From: Mesorhizobium sp. AR10
GTDB taxonomy: Bacteria > Pseudomonadota > Alphaproteobacteria > Rhizobiales > Rhizobiaceae
Direction: 5' to 3'
Assembly (NCBI RefSeq): GCF_024746795.1
Contig: NZ_CP080524.1
Coordinates: forward strand, 2,520,001-2,584,000
DNA length: 64,000 nucleotides
Numbering within the stretch: the stretch's first letter is position 1; each line of letters opens with the position of its first letter. Shown here piece after piece: positions 7,823-16,810 of the stretch. The position numbers were made by a program, and so were the translations under genes. Below the pieces are notes generated by a model. That model ran no database searches and had not been told where the DNA came from. It worked only from the letters and a program-made list of their open reading frames with translations.

Positions 7823-8878
7823 TCAATCCTCCAGCGTGCCGGATCTGGCGTCGCTGCTCTTGCTGTCGCCGACCAGCTTCAGCAGGTCTTCACCGGCGCG
7901 GATGATGCGGCGCGAACGTCGGGTCAGGATGAGGCCAGCCTGCGGCGCAAATACCTCGGTGCGGCCGCCGGCTTCACCTGGCGAGTGGACGATAGTGGCC
8001 AGCCGCGCGCCCTTGGCGACGCGGTCGCCGGGCTTCACGTCGTAGAGGACGGCGCCACCGCGAGGCGCAGGCATCATGTCGATGTTTTCCAGTGGTGCGA
8101 CGGTGCCGGCAAAGCCGCCGGGCGCGGGCAGGACCGGATCCAGGATCACGCCGCGCGCCACCAGCAGCCGGTAGAGCCCTTCGGCATCGGAGCCGGCGAG
8201 AGCGCCATCGATATCGAGTATGCCGCGATATTCAACCGTGGTGGCGACGCGACGGTCGAGCTTGGCCACCTCGGCGGGCACGTTCTGGTAGGGCATGATC
8301 GAGGCGCCCTCGAAGGTGCCGTCGGTATCTTCGCTCCACAGCACCACCGCATCGACGCCCATGGCAGCCGCGCAGTCCGCCATGGCCGGCCACAGGCTGG
8401 TGTGAATATAGAGATAAGCCAGTCCCTCGTCGTCGCAGTGCAGGTCGAGCACGATGTCGTGGCCGAGCGAAAGCTGGACCAGCCGTGTCTTCAGCCGCTG
8501 GTCGACGGTACCGAACGTGATGTCGGGCAAGAGCGCGGTGTCGGGCGCGGCAAGCAGCGGGAAGCCACGGTTGAAATTGGTGCGCGTGCCCAAGTGGAAG
8601 CGGCCCTGATGCTCGCCGAAATGGTATTGCGCACGGCCGATCGGGTTGGCCCATGGCACGATGGTGATATTGCCCTTGATGCGGCCTTCAGCCTCGGCCT
8701 TGGCCAGCATTGGCATCAGCGCATCGATGGCAACGACGCCCGGCAGTTCGCCGGCATGGAGTGCCGCCTGCAGATAGGCCGAAGGGGCAGCCTTATCCGT
8801 GCCCGCGAAGCGGAACAGCGGAAATTCGTAGGAAACGCCTTCACTTTCGCCGGCGATGCGCTCGATCGATTTCTGCAT
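7823..8878 (-). CDS. Succinylglutamate desuccinylase/aspartoacylase-family protein
   Basis: A 351-residue zinc-dependent deacylase of the AstE/AspA (M14-like) group. The zinc site HAGELPG (His and Glu) lies near residues 40-46, and DLHCDDEG follows near 145. The C-terminal beta domain (GGAVLYDVKPGDRVAKG) resembles a biotinyl-like fold common in this subgroup. ATG 8878 is preceded by GGAGA at a good distance, better than the ATG ten codons upstream. Family members remove acyl groups from N-acyl amino acids in the cytoplasm. It is next to an MFS exporter in the same direction, which might move a related compound. Confidence 0.85.
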   Translation of the reverse strand: MQKSIERIAGESEGVSYEFPLFRFAGTDKAAPSAYLQAALHAGELPGVVAIDALMPMLAKAEAEGRIKGNITIVPWANPIGRAQYHFGEHQGRFHLGTRTNFNRGFPLLAAPDTALLPDITFGTVDQRLKTRLVQLSLGHDIVLDLHCDDEGLAYLYIHTSLWPAMADCAAAMGVDAVVLWSEDTDGTFEGASIMPYQNVPAEVAKLDRRVATTVEYRGILDIDGALAGSDAEGLYRLLVARGVILDPVLPAPGGFAGTVAPLENIDMMPAPRGGAVLYDVKPGDRVAKGARLATIVHSPGEAGGRTEVFAPQAGLILTRRSRRIIRAGEDLLKLVGDSKSSDARSGTLED

Positions 8879-8964
8879 GGGATGTCTCCGAAAATCTGCG
8901 GAAGACATGCATCTTTGCCGCTACGCTGTCGATTGGTCCAGCTTCCGGGCGCTATGGGCGCAAG

Positions 8965-10143
8965 CTACTCGGCGGGAGCCTGGAGGGTCGCAACCGGCAC
9001 CGTGCGATCCAGCGCCTGTGACATCACGGCGATGGCGACGGCCAACAGAGCGAGGGCTGCACCGACAAACGGCAGATTGGCATAGGACACGCCCCAGGAG
9101 AGCGCGATGCCGCCTATCCAGGCGCCGCTGGCATTGCCGATATTGAAGGCGCCCTGGTTCAGCGTGGCGGCGAGGTTTGGCGCCTCGGCCGCCGCCTCGA
9201 CGACGCGGATCTGCAGCGGCGGCACGACGACGAAGACGAGCAGGCCCCACAGGAAGACCATGGCGATCGCCACAACTGCGATGGCGCCGAATTGGGCGAA
9301 GCCAAGCAACAGCAGCGCCAGCATCAGCAGCGTGCCGATCACGGTCGGCATCAGCTTCCAGTCGGCCAGCCTGCCACCGATGATGTTGCCGATGGTCATG
9401 CCGCCGCCGAACAAAAGCAGCACCCAGGTTACGGCCGCTGTCGACAGGCCGGACACGTCGGTCAGGTAAGGCTTTATGTAGGTGAAGACGGTGAACAGGC
9501 TGGCTGATGCCGTTGCCGAGATCAGCATGGCCAGCCACACCTGCAGCTTGCCCAGCACGCGCACTTCTCCGAGCAGGCCACCGCCGCTTGGCTCTGCGAC
9601 ATCAGATGGCACCAGCCAGGCGATTGCCGCGACCGAGATGAGGCCGATGCCGACCACGGCGACGAAGGTGGCGCGCCAGCCGTAGGCTTCACCAAGCGCG
9701 GTGCCGCCGGGAACGCCAAGGATGTTGGACAGCGTCAATCCGGCAAACATCAGCGCCATGGCACTGGCCCGCTTGTTGCGCGGTACCAGGCTGGCGGCGA
9801 CCACCGAGCCGATGCCGAAGAAGGCGCCGTGGCCGAAGGCCGTAAAGACGCGGGCGGCCATCAGCGTCCAGTAATTTGGCGCGATGGCACAGAACAGATT
9901 GCCGATGACGAACAGGGTTGCCAGACCGATCAGCACCGGCTTGCGCGGCAGGCGCGCCGTGGCCACCGCGACGATCGGAGCGCCGAAGACGACGCCGAGC
10001 GCATAGCCTGTGACCAGCAGGCCGGCGGAAGGGATCGAGACGCCAAGATCGCCGGCGATTTCGGGCAACAGCCCCATGATGACGAATTCGGTGGTGCCGA
10101 TGCAGAATGACGCAATGGCAAGCGCTAGGATCGGCAGGGGCAT
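8965..10143 (-). CDS. MFS exporter (AraJ/YdhP-like)
   Basis: A 392-residue major-facilitator protein with twelve hydrophobic segments. It starts MPLPILALAIASFCIGTTEF and carries the drug/sugar exporter pattern GLLPEIAGDLGVSIPSAGLLV and, after TM2, the loop motif ATARLPRKPVLIG. These are features of the DHA1/AraJ group that exports sugars, purines or drugs. The frame is open for 28 more codons upstream, but the chosen ATG gives a typical N-terminus; no strong ribosome site is seen. The substrate is unknown. It lies downstream of the flavin reductase and upstream of the deacylase, both on the same strand. Confidence 0.87.
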   Translation of the reverse strand: MPLPILALAIASFCIGTTEFVIMGLLPEIAGDLGVSIPSAGLLVTGYALGVVFGAPIVAVATARLPRKPVLIGLATLFVIGNLFCAIAPNYWTLMAARVFTAFGHGAFFGIGSVVAASLVPRNKRASAMALMFAGLTLSNILGVPGGTALGEAYGWRATFVAVVGIGLISVAAIAWLVPSDVAEPSGGGLLGEVRVLGKLQVWLAMLISATASASLFTVFTYIKPYLTDVSGLSTAAVTWVLLLFGGGMTIGNIIGGRLADWKLMPTVIGTLLMLALLLLGFAQFGAIAVVAIAMVFLWGLLVFVVVPPLQIRVVEAAAEAPNLAATLNQGAFNIGNASGAWIGGIALSWGVSYANLPFVGAALALLAVAIAVMSQALDRTVPVATLQAPAE

Positions 10144-10291
10144 GGGACGTCCGGACTGAATCGGTTCAAAGCTGAGACTGTCTGGAGATGCGTGGCGTGC
10201 GCAATCGCCATTGTTGCAATGCAGCATTGCAGAAAGTGAAGAGCTAACGGAAGTGCGGCGCCGAAACGCTCTTGGGCAGCTTCGAACCGTG

Positions 10292-11668
10292 CTATTCGAG
10301 CGGCTTCAATTCCTGGGCGATGGTCGGCAGAAGTTCAGAGACGTTGGGGTGGATGTGCGTGGCGCGAGCCAGCGTGTCGACGGGCGCCTTGGCATACATC
10401 AGGTCGAGCACGCAGTGTATCGCCTCGTCGCCGCCCGGGCCGAGCACCGAGCAACCGAGAATCTGTCTGGTGTCGGCGTCGACCAGGATTTTCATGAAGC
10501 CTTGCGTTTCGCCTTTTTCGACAGCGCGGCCGACGCGGGTCATCGGCCGCTGGCCGACAAGTGCGCGACGGCCTGATTTTTTCACCGCAGCCTCGGTCAT
10601 GCCGCAGCGGCCAAGCGGCGGATCGATGTAGAGCGCATAGGCCTCGATGCGGTCGCTTACCTTGCGCGGGTCATTGTCGAGCAGATTGGCGGCGACGATC
10701 TCGTAGTCATTGTAGGAGGTGTGGGTGAAGGCGCCTTTGCCGTTGCAGTCGCCCATCGCCCAGATGCCGGGCACTGTGGTGCGCAGCTGATCGTCGACGA
10801 CAACGAAGCCGCGCTTGTCGACCTCGACGCCGGCTTTGTCGAGGCCGAGATCGTCGGTGTTGGGCGTCCGGCCCAGCGCCAGCAGCACATGCGAGCCGAC
10901 CGCCGGCGCCTTGCCGGCCGAAATGGTCACGGCAATATCGCTGCCCTGTCCGGCAAAGCCGATGTCGTCGGCGCCGACATGGACCGCTATGCCTTCGTTT
11001 TCGAGGATGGACAGGATGGCCGCTGAGACATCCTCATCTTCGCGGCCGGTCAGCCGCGGGCTCTTTTCGATAACGGTGACCTCGCTGCCGAAGCGGCGGA
11101 ACATCTGCGCGAATTCGAGCGAGATGTAGCTGCCGCCAACGACGACGAGATGGCGCGGCAGCACGTCGAGATCCATCATCGAAGAATTGGTGAGGTACGA
11201 AATGTCGTTGATGCCGGGCAGGTCGGGCACCGAGGCGCGGCCGCCGGTGTTGAGGAATATCCGCTCGGCGGTCAGCAGGTCATCGCCCACACGCACCGTG
11301 TTGGCAGATTCGAAACGCGCATGGCCGCGATAGAGCGTGCATTTGTCCATGCTGGCGATCCAGGTCTCCAGCCCGGTGCGGGAAGCGCCCGACACCTTGT
11401 CCTTGCGCGCCTTGATTGCTTTGTAATCGACACCGACGGGACCGCCGAGCGTCACGCCGTAGTCGGCGGCGCGGCGGGCGAGATGCGCGGCATAGGCGCT
11501 TGCCACCATCGTCTTGGTCGGGATGCAGCCGGTGTTGACGCAGGTGCCGCCGACCAGCTTGCGCTCGACCAGCGCCACGCTCATGCCGGCCGCGTTCAGC
11601 CGGCCGGCGAGCGGAGTACCGGCCTGTCCGGCGCCGATGATGATGGCGTCGAAGGTCTTTGCCGTCAT
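10292..11668 (-). CDS. FAD-dependent pyridine-nucleotide disulfide oxidoreductase (MerA-like)
   Basis: A 458-residue class I flavin disulfide reductase resembling mercuric reductase or dihydrolipoamide dehydrogenase but without the N-terminal heavy-metal domain. Motifs: FAD loop IIGAGQAGTPLAGRL (about 10-24), redox pair GGTCVNTGCIPTKT (about 41-54), NAD(P) loop VVGGSYISLEFAQ (about 175-187), second FAD motif GIWAMGDCNG, and the C-terminal dimer-partner base HIHPNVSE. The C-terminal vicinal Cys pair of MerA is absent, so it is not a mercury reductase. Its ATG overlaps the stop of the DUF4126 gene by four bases, so the two are co-translated. The physiological disulfide is unknown. Confidence 0.88.
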   Translation of the reverse strand: MTAKTFDAIIIGAGQAGTPLAGRLNAAGMSVALVERKLVGGTCVNTGCIPTKTMVASAYAAHLARRAADYGVTLGGPVGVDYKAIKARKDKVSGASRTGLETWIASMDKCTLYRGHARFESANTVRVGDDLLTAERIFLNTGGRASVPDLPGINDISYLTNSSMMDLDVLPRHLVVVGGSYISLEFAQMFRRFGSEVTVIEKSPRLTGREDEDVSAAILSILENEGIAVHVGADDIGFAGQGSDIAVTISAGKAPAVGSHVLLALGRTPNTDDLGLDKAGVEVDKRGFVVVDDQLRTTVPGIWAMGDCNGKGAFTHTSYNDYEIVAANLLDNDPRKVSDRIEAYALYIDPPLGRCGMTEAAVKKSGRRALVGQRPMTRVGRAVEKGETQGFMKILVDADTRQILGCSVLGPGGDEAIHCVLDLMYAKAPVDTLARATHIHPNVSELLPTIAQELKPLE

Positions 11669-12126
11669 GCCACGGCCGCCACGATGAGCAGGCCGCCGAT
11701 GATCGCCACCGCGTCCTCGATGAAGGCGGCGGGCGGATCCTTGCCGAACGCAGCGGCCAGCCGGCCGCGCACTTCGGCGCCGCCATACGTGCCGATCACC
11801 GCGCCGGTGGCGCCGGCGATGAGCCCGCCGATGGTGGCGTCACCGGTCGCTCCAATCACCGCACCGGCGAAGGCGCCGGCGATGACACGTGCACCGAATT
11901 GCTGCGGCACCTTGCGGCTCGGTGTCGATGGCAACTGGTCAGTGACCAGTTCGACGATGGCCAGGATGGTGAAGATGCCAACGGCGATCCAATGGCCCAT
12001 GAAACTGGCCCATGTGCCGGCGACCGGCAACCAGCCGAGCCAGGCGCCCCAGGCGACCGCGGCAGGCGCCGTCATGGCGCGCAGGCCGGCGATGACGCCG
12101 ATCAGAAGTGCAAGAAGGTACAGCAT
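11665..12126 (-). CDS. DUF4126 membrane protein
   Basis: A 153-residue integral membrane protein with about four hydrophobic segments, rich in Ala and Gly (for example MLYLLALLIGVIAGLRAMTA and AGAFAGAVIGATGDATIGG). It matches DUF4126, a family without assigned function. ATG 12126 follows GAGGG at eight bases; the open frame runs 42 codons further upstream but lacks a start with a ribosome site. It overlaps the flavin reductase by four bases (ATGA), which suggests a shared membrane or redox role. Confidence 0.82.
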   Translation of the reverse strand: MLYLLALLIGVIAGLRAMTAPAAVAWGAWLGWLPVAGTWASFMGHWIAVGIFTILAIVELVTDQLPSTPSRKVPQQFGARVIAGAFAGAVIGATGDATIGGLIAGATGAVIGTYGGAEVRGRLAAAFGKDPPAAFIEDAVAIIGGLLIVAAVA

Positions 12127-12281
12127 GATTGATCCCTCGATGGCAGGCCCGGGACAGGCCCACGAGGGCAGGCTAGCATAGGTCCGGCGTTTGACCAGAG
12201 TCGCTGCTGGCGCTTCTTGCACCGGGCGCATTGTACTTTGGTAAACAGTCAAAACACGACGAAGGGATGGGAGGCGCTGTC

Positions 12282-12839
12282 ATGGCCGGAAGCGAACGCA
12301 CAAAGATGGCCGCAGGCGAGTGGTACACTTGCCTTGATGCGGAGCTGGAGGCGCTGCGTGTGATCGCGCGGGACGCGGTGTTCGAGCATAATTCTGTGCC
12401 ACCCCGGCAACGTGGCAACGTTGGGCCTGCCCTGAAATCACTCCTCGGCGCTGCGGGCGAGGGCGCGCGGATCGAGGCGCCGTTCCACTGTGCCTACGGC
12501 TTCAACATCTTTCTCGGCGAGGGCACCTTTCTCAATGCCGCCTGCACCATCCTCGATACGGCAGCGGTGCATATCGGCAAGCGGACGCTGCTCGGTCCCA
12601 ATGTGCAAATCTACTGTGCGGAGCATCATAAGGAGGCTGCGGGTCGGCAGGCGGGGCTGGAGATCGGCAGGCCAGTCGAGATTGGTGACAATGTCTGGAT
12701 CGGCGGCAGCGCCATCATTCTGGGCGGTGTCAGCATCGGCGAGGGCGCCATCATCGGTGCGGGTGCCGTGGTGACGCGCGACGTGCCGGCAAACACCACG
12801 GTCGTCGGCAACCCGGCACGACCGGTCAAGCGTGGCTGA
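12282..12839 (+). CDS. Sugar O-acetyltransferase (maltose/galactoside acetyltransferase family)
   Basis: A 185-residue left-handed beta-helix acetyltransferase of the LacA/Maa/NodL type, which uses acetyl-CoA. The N-terminal helices (KMAAGEWYTCLDAELEALR) match the maltose acetyltransferase lead domain. The hexapeptide repeats run from about 55 to 180 (IGDNVWIGGSAIILGGVSIG), and the catalytic His is in the YCAEHHKE segment. The ATG at 12282 is seven bases after GGGAGG; two upstream ATGs are less well placed. The acceptor sugar is unknown. NodL is a member of this family, but nothing nearby suggests nodulation genes. Confidence 0.88.
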   Translation: MAGSERTKMAAGEWYTCLDAELEALRVIARDAVFEHNSVPPRQRGNVGPALKSLLGAAGEGARIEAPFHCAYGFNIFLGEGTFLNAACTILDTAAVHIGKRTLLGPNVQIYCAEHHKEAAGRQAGLEIGRPVEIGDNVWIGGSAIILGGVSIGEGAIIGAGAVVTRDVPANTTVVGNPARPVKRG

Positions 12840-12861
12840 AAAATCATTAATCCTGGCTGGC

Positions 12862-13848
12862 TCAGCGCGAAGTGGCCTGCTCATGCTGACGAACGCTCTT
12901 CGAGAATTCGCGCCGATACTGCATCGGCGAGGTCCTCAGCCGCGCCGCGAAATGCTGGCGCAGCGAGGTGGCGCTGCCGAACCCGGCCTCGAAGGCCACC
13001 GCGTCCATCGATTTTTCCGTTGCTTCGAGCAGCCGCTGCGCCAGTGCGACGCGCTGGTCGGTCAGCCAATCGCCGAAACTGGTGCCGATCGTTTTCTGAA
13101 AGCGGCGCGTGAACGTCCGTCGGGTCAGGCCGGCTGCATCGGCGACGCGATCCAGGCTATGTGTTTCGCCGAGCGTTCTGCGCACCATGTCGAGGGCTTG
13201 TGTGAATCGGTCTGGATCCTGCACCCTGGCGATCGGACGTTCGATGAATTGCGCTTGCCCGCCCTGCCGATGCGGCGATAGGACGATCTCCCGGGCGAGG
13301 CGAAGTGCTGCTTCCGCTCCGTAACGGGCACGCACGAGGTGGAGACAGCAGTCGAGCCCGGCTGCGACGCCGGCAGATGTCATGATATCGCCGTCGTCGA
13401 CGTAAAGCACCTCGGCGTCGACGACGACGTCGGGATAGAGCGCCTGCAATTGTTCGGTGTAGGCCCAGTGCGTCGCGGCTCGCCGCCCCGAAAGCAGCCC
13501 GGTCGCCGCAATGGCAAAGGTTCCGAGGCACAGTCCGACAATCAACGCGCCGTTGCGGTGCGCCCGCCGCAGCGCCTCTACCAGAGATGCAGGCGCCGGT
13601 TCGTCGAGATCTCGCCAGCTTGGAACGATCACTATGTCGGCGTCGTCGAGGCTGCCAAGTCCATGAGGTGCGGTCACGGTCGACCCGGCTTCGGTATGGA
13701 TCGGCCCGTCATCGATCGTACAGATGCGGAAGTCGAAGCGCGGTAGACCGAGAGCGGTACGGTCCTCGCCGAATACCAGGCATGGCACGGAGAGATGGAA
13801 CGGGCTGATGCCATCGAAGGCGATGGCGGCAACAATCGGATCGGCCAT
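12862..13848 (-). CDS. GlxA-family AraC-type transcriptional regulator
   Basis: A 328-residue regulator with an N-terminal DJ-1/PfpI-like amidase-fold domain (about 5-190; strand-elbow segment LIVGLCLGTFAIAATGLLSG) and a C-terminal AraC-type double helix-turn-helix (about 215-320; TRRTFTRRFQKTIG and AVAFEAGFGSATSLRQHF). The ATG at 13848 opens right at the conserved start MADPIVAAIAFDG. It is divergent from the cysteine-hydrolase gene, with three TTGGGACA-type elements between them, so it most likely controls that gene and itself. The ligand is unknown; members of this family often sense amino-acid or betaine-like compounds. Confidence 0.9.
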   Translation of the reverse strand: MADPIVAAIAFDGISPFHLSVPCLVFGEDRTALGLPRFDFRICTIDDGPIHTEAGSTVTAPHGLGSLDDADIVIVPSWRDLDEPAPASLVEALRRAHRNGALIVGLCLGTFAIAATGLLSGRRAATHWAYTEQLQALYPDVVVDAEVLYVDDGDIMTSAGVAAGLDCCLHLVRARYGAEAALRLAREIVLSPHRQGGQAQFIERPIARVQDPDRFTQALDMVRRTLGETHSLDRVADAAGLTRRTFTRRFQKTIGTSFGDWLTDQRVALAQRLLEATEKSMDAVAFEAGFGSATSLRQHFAARLRTSPMQYRREFSKSVRQHEQATSR

Positions 13849-13876
13849 GGGAGCACTAATAAGGGTTACACCGGAT

Positions 13877-13950
13877 TGTCCCAATCCTTTCGAACAATGT
13901 CAATTGGGACACTTTTGGTCGGCAAATTGCGGGCCTACCCCTTGGGACAG
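13877..13950. promoter_or_regulatory. Candidate operator cluster for the GlxA-type regulator
   Basis: The intergenic region holds TGTCCCAAT (13877-13885) and its exact inverse ATTGGGACA (13903-13911), separated by 17 bases, plus a third copy TTGGGACAG (13942-13950) in the same orientation as the second. The arms of the inverted pair are about 2.5 helical turns apart, and the third copy is 39 bases further on. AraC-family proteins usually bind such repeated half-sites. The third copy is 28 bases before the hydrolase ATG, near where a promoter would lie. Confidence 0.55.
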
Positions 13951-13977
13951 TCAATTCAAGACTGAAAGGAAACCACC

Positions 13978-14625
13978 ATGTCTGCACCAGCCAATACTCC
14001 GGCGCCGCGCCGCGCTCTCATCGTCGTCGATGTCCAGAACGACTATGATGGCGGCAATCTTGCGATCAAGCATCCGCTGTTTCGCGACAGCGTCGTCAAC
14101 GTGGCACGAGCCATGGACGCGGCCGCCGAGGCCGGCGTCAAGGTCGTGGTTATCAAGCAGCTGGCACCCGAGACGTCGCCGGTCTTCGCCAGGGGCAGCC
14201 ATGGCGCCGAACTGCATCCCGAGATCGCCAGGCGAAGCCGCGACCACTATGTCGAAAAGACTTTGCCGAGCGCCTTCACCGGCACGGATCTGGAGGACTG
14301 GTTGCGCGCCAACGCCGTCGATACGATCACTGTCGTTGGCTACATGACGCATAATTGCGATCTGTCGACGATCATCCACGCCGTGCATATGGGCTTTGCG
14401 GTGGAGTTCCTGTCCGACGCCACCGGCTCGCTGCCCTACGCCAACAGCGCCGGCTATGCCTCGGCCGAGGAGATCCACCGCGTGGTGACCATCATCCTGC
14501 AGTCGCGCTTCGCGGCGGTTCTCAAGACCGCCGAATGGATCGATTGCCTCAAGACCGGCGCTCTGCCCGAACGCGACACAATCTATGCGTCCAACCAGCG
14601 TGCGCTGGCACGCAACGCGGCATAG
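13978..14625 (+). CDS. Isochorismatase-like cysteine hydrolase
   Basis: A 215-residue protein of the isochorismatase superfamily (nicotinamidase/carbamoylsarcosine amidase type). The Asp-Lys-Cys triad is visible: D18 in LIVVDVQND, the Lys in HYVEKTLPSAF, and the Cys in GYMTHNCDLST. The usual context of the catalytic Cys is M-x-x-C-V or similar; here it is HNCD, which fits a subgroup of uncertain substrate. ATG 13978 follows AAAGGA. It is divergently transcribed from the GlxA-type regulator. It probably hydrolyses an amide or related C-N bond. Confidence 0.87.
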   Translation: MSAPANTPAPRRALIVVDVQNDYDGGNLAIKHPLFRDSVVNVARAMDAAAEAGVKVVVIKQLAPETSPVFARGSHGAELHPEIARRSRDHYVEKTLPSAFTGTDLEDWLRANAVDTITVVGYMTHNCDLSTIIHAVHMGFAVEFLSDATGSLPYANSAGYASAEEIHRVVTIILQSRFAAVLKTAEWIDCLKTGALPERDTIYASNQRALARNAA

Positions 14626-14647
14626 GCAAATTTACCCCTGGGAAGGC

Positions 14648-14676
14648 AAAAGGGCGGCCATTGGCCGCCCTTTCTA
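14648..14676. terminator. Bidirectional intrinsic terminator
   Basis: AAAGGGCGGCC (14649-14659) and GGCCGCCCTTT (14663-14673) form an 11-bp perfect stem with a 3-base loop. Runs of A on the left and T on the right let it work on both strands. It lies between the convergent hydrolase gene and the formate-THF ligase gene. Confidence 0.85.
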
Positions 14677-14699
14677 GTTTCGCAACGATTTCGAAATTC

Positions 14700-16379
14700 T
14701 CAGAACAGGCCTTCGATCTGGCCCGCGTCGTTAAGGAAGATCTTTTCCGACGACGGCTTGCTTGGCAGGCCGGGCATGGTCATGACCTCGCCGCAGATGA
14801 TGACGACGAAGCCGGCGCCGGCCGATAGCCTGACCTCGCGCACCGGCACGGTATGGCCGGTCGGCGCGCCGCGCAGGTTCGGGTCGGTCGAGAAGGAGTA
14901 CTGCGTCTTGGCCATGCATACCGGCAGGTGGCCGTAGCCGGCCTGTTCCCAGGCGTGCAGCTGGTCGCGGACCGACTTGTCGGCGATCGCCTCGTCGCCA
15001 CGATAGATGCGCTTGACGATGGTGTTGACCTTTTCGAACAGCGGCATGGCGTCGGGATAGAGCGGCGAGAACTGCGATGCGCCCGATTCAGCGATCTCGA
15101 CGACCTTGCGCGCCAGTTCCTCGATGCCGGCAGAGCCCTTGGCCCAATGCTTGCACAGGATGGCCTCGGCGCCGAGCGAGGCGACGAAATCCTTCATCGC
15201 CTGGATTTCGACCTCGGTATCGGTGGTGAAGTGGTTGATCGCCACCACCGCCGGCACGCCGAACTGCTTCACGTTCTCGATATGGCGGCCAAGATTGGCG
15301 CAGCCCTTCTTGACCGCTTCGACATTTTCCTTGCCGAGGTCTTCCTTCTTGACGCCGCCATTCATCTTCATGGCGCGCACGGTGGCGACGATGACCGCGG
15401 CTGCTGGCTTCAGGCCGGCCTTGCGGCACTTGATGTCGAAGAATTTTTCAGCACCGAGATCGGCGCCGAAACCAGCCTCGGTGACGACGTAGTCGGCGAG
15501 CTTCAGCGCCGTCGTGGTGGCGACGACCGAGTTGCAGCCATGGGCGATGTTGGCGAACGGGCCGCCATGAACGAAGGCCGGGTTGTTTTCCAGTGTTTGC
15601 ACGAGGTTGGGCTGCATGGCGTCCTTCAACAGCACGGCCATGGCGCCGTCGGCCTTGAGGTCACGGGCGAACACCGGCGACTTGTCGCGGCGGTAGGCGA
15701 CGATGATGTCGCCGAGGCGCTTTTCCAGGTCCTTCAGGTCGGTGGACAGACACAGGATCGCCATGACTTCCGAGGCGACGGTGATGTCGAAGCCGCCTTC
15801 GCGCGGAAAGCCGTTGGCGACGCCGCCGAGCGAGCAGATGATCTCGCGCAGCGCCCGGTCGTTCATGTCCATGACGCGGCGCCAGACGACGCGGCGGGTG
15901 TCGATGCCGAGCTCGTTGCCCCAGTAGATGTGATTGTCGATCAGCGCCGAAAGCAGATTGTGCGCGGTTGTGATGGCGTGGAAATCGCCGGTGAAGTGGA
16001 GGTTCATGTCCTCCATCGGCACGACTTGTGCATAGCCGCCGCCGGCAGCACCGCCTTTGACGCCGAAATTCGGTCCGAGCGAGGCCTCGCGGATGCAGAC
16101 GATCGCCTTCTTGCCGATGCGGTTGAGACCGTCGCCCAGGCCCACCGTCGTTGTAGTCTTGCCTTCACCGGCAGGCGTCGGGTTGATTGCGGTGACGAGG
16201 ATCAGCTTGCCGTCCTTGTTGCCCTTGACCGACTTGATGAATTCGGCTGAAATTTTCGCCTTGTCGTGGCCGTAGGGCAAAAGGTGCTCGGTCGGGATGC
16301 CGATCTTGGCGCCGATCTCCTGGATCTGCTTCTTCTTGGCGCCGCGCGCGATCTCGATGTCGGACTTCACTTCGGCCAT
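14700..16379 (-). CDS. fhs: Formate-tetrahydrofolate ligase
   Basis: A 559-residue enzyme that makes 10-formyl-THF from formate, THF and ATP in one-carbon metabolism. The length matches the family. The ATP loop is [15 protein letters not shown] (about 66-80), and other conserved blocks are [18 protein letters not shown] (about 117-134) and the C-terminal [16 protein letters not shown] 16379 gives the family start [17 protein letters not shown]; the frame is open 20 codons upstream without a better start. It stands alone, ends at the terminator before 14676, and has a 431-base upstream region. Confidence 0.96.
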   Translation of the reverse strand: MAEVKSDIEIARGAKKKQIQEIGAKIGIPTEHLLPYGHDKAKISAEFIKSVKGNKDGKLILVTAINPTPAGEGKTTTTVGLGDGLNRIGKKAIVCIREASLGPNFGVKGGAAGGGYAQVVPMEDMNLHFTGDFHAITTAHNLLSALIDNHIYWGNELGIDTRRVVWRRVMDMNDRALREIICSLGGVANGFPREGGFDITVASEVMAILCLSTDLKDLEKRLGDIIVAYRRDKSPVFARDLKADGAMAVLLKDAMQPNLVQTLENNPAFVHGGPFANIAHGCNSVVATTTALKLADYVVTEAGFGADLGAEKFFDIKCRKAGLKPAAAVIVATVRAMKMNGGVKKEDLGKENVEAVKKGCANLGRHIENVKQFGVPAVVAINHFTTDTEVEIQAMKDFVASLGAEAILCKHWAKGSAGIEELARKVVEIAESGASQFSPLYPDAMPLFEKVNTIVKRIYRGDEAIADKSVRDQLHAWEQAGYGHLPVCMAKTQYSFSTDPNLRGAPTGHTVPVREVRLSAGAGFVVIICGEVMTMPGLPSKPSSEKIFLNDAGQIEGLF

Positions 16380-16699
16380 GACGGCTTTCCTCTGTATTGG
16401 ACGATGGAGGGGACGGTTTGTGGTCGCAAGCTGGTTCAAAGCGGCCCGGCACGGCAGGCGCGGGCACGTTCTAACCCCGTCGCTGCCATGGCGTCAACTT
16501 GCATGCAACTATGTTTCCTATGAAGAAAAAGGTTCTTGCTGCCGGCCGACCTGTTCTCGGGCCTTTTTCGTACCGGCTGTTGCGGCGTATAGAAGCCAGA
16601 GCGGACGCCGTTCCGCCGTCTCAAAACAGCCGCACAATGCACGGAATGCGACAGAGGCAACGGCGCAGATCAGCCATTGCCGTCGCTGCGAACCGATCG
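16380..16699. other. Intergenic region upstream of fhs
   Basis: About 320 bases without a supported gene. It must hold the fhs promoter on the minus strand. No convincing hairpin, riboswitch or tRNA was seen. The remainder of the gap up to 16810 is the in-frame duplicated tail of the DUF2333 gene, described separately. Confidence 0.5.
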
Positions 16700-16810
16700 C
16701 TACTGGGTCAGCACGTTGCGGATCTCGACCATGTTCGAACGTACCCGCAGCACGTAAAACCCATCGTCAGATGCGGCGATCCTTGCAGCGGTGCCGGCGC
16801 GGTTGCAAGC
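16700..16810 (-). pseudogene. Duplicated 3' end of the DUF2333 gene, in frame after its stop
   Basis: Directly after the TGA of the DUF2333 gene, the same reading frame continues for 36 sense codons to a TAG at 16700-16702. Its end reads GFYVLRVRSNMVEIRNVLTQ, against GFYMLRVRSNLVEVRSVLDR at the end of the upstream gene: 14 of 20 residues are identical. It is therefore a diverged second copy of the C-terminal motif. It has no start codon of its own. It may be a relic of recombination with a paralog, or a segment reached only by stop-codon readthrough. Confidence 0.65.

Noticed and set aside
10292..11668. Mercuric reductase
   Set aside because: Lacks the heavy-metal domain and the C-terminal Cys pair, and no mer genes are near.
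12282..12839. NodL nodulation acetyltransferase
   Set aside because: Same family, but no nod box or other nodulation genes nearby.
14853..16250. 465-codon plus-strand frame
   Set aside because: Complete antisense shadow of formate-THF ligase.
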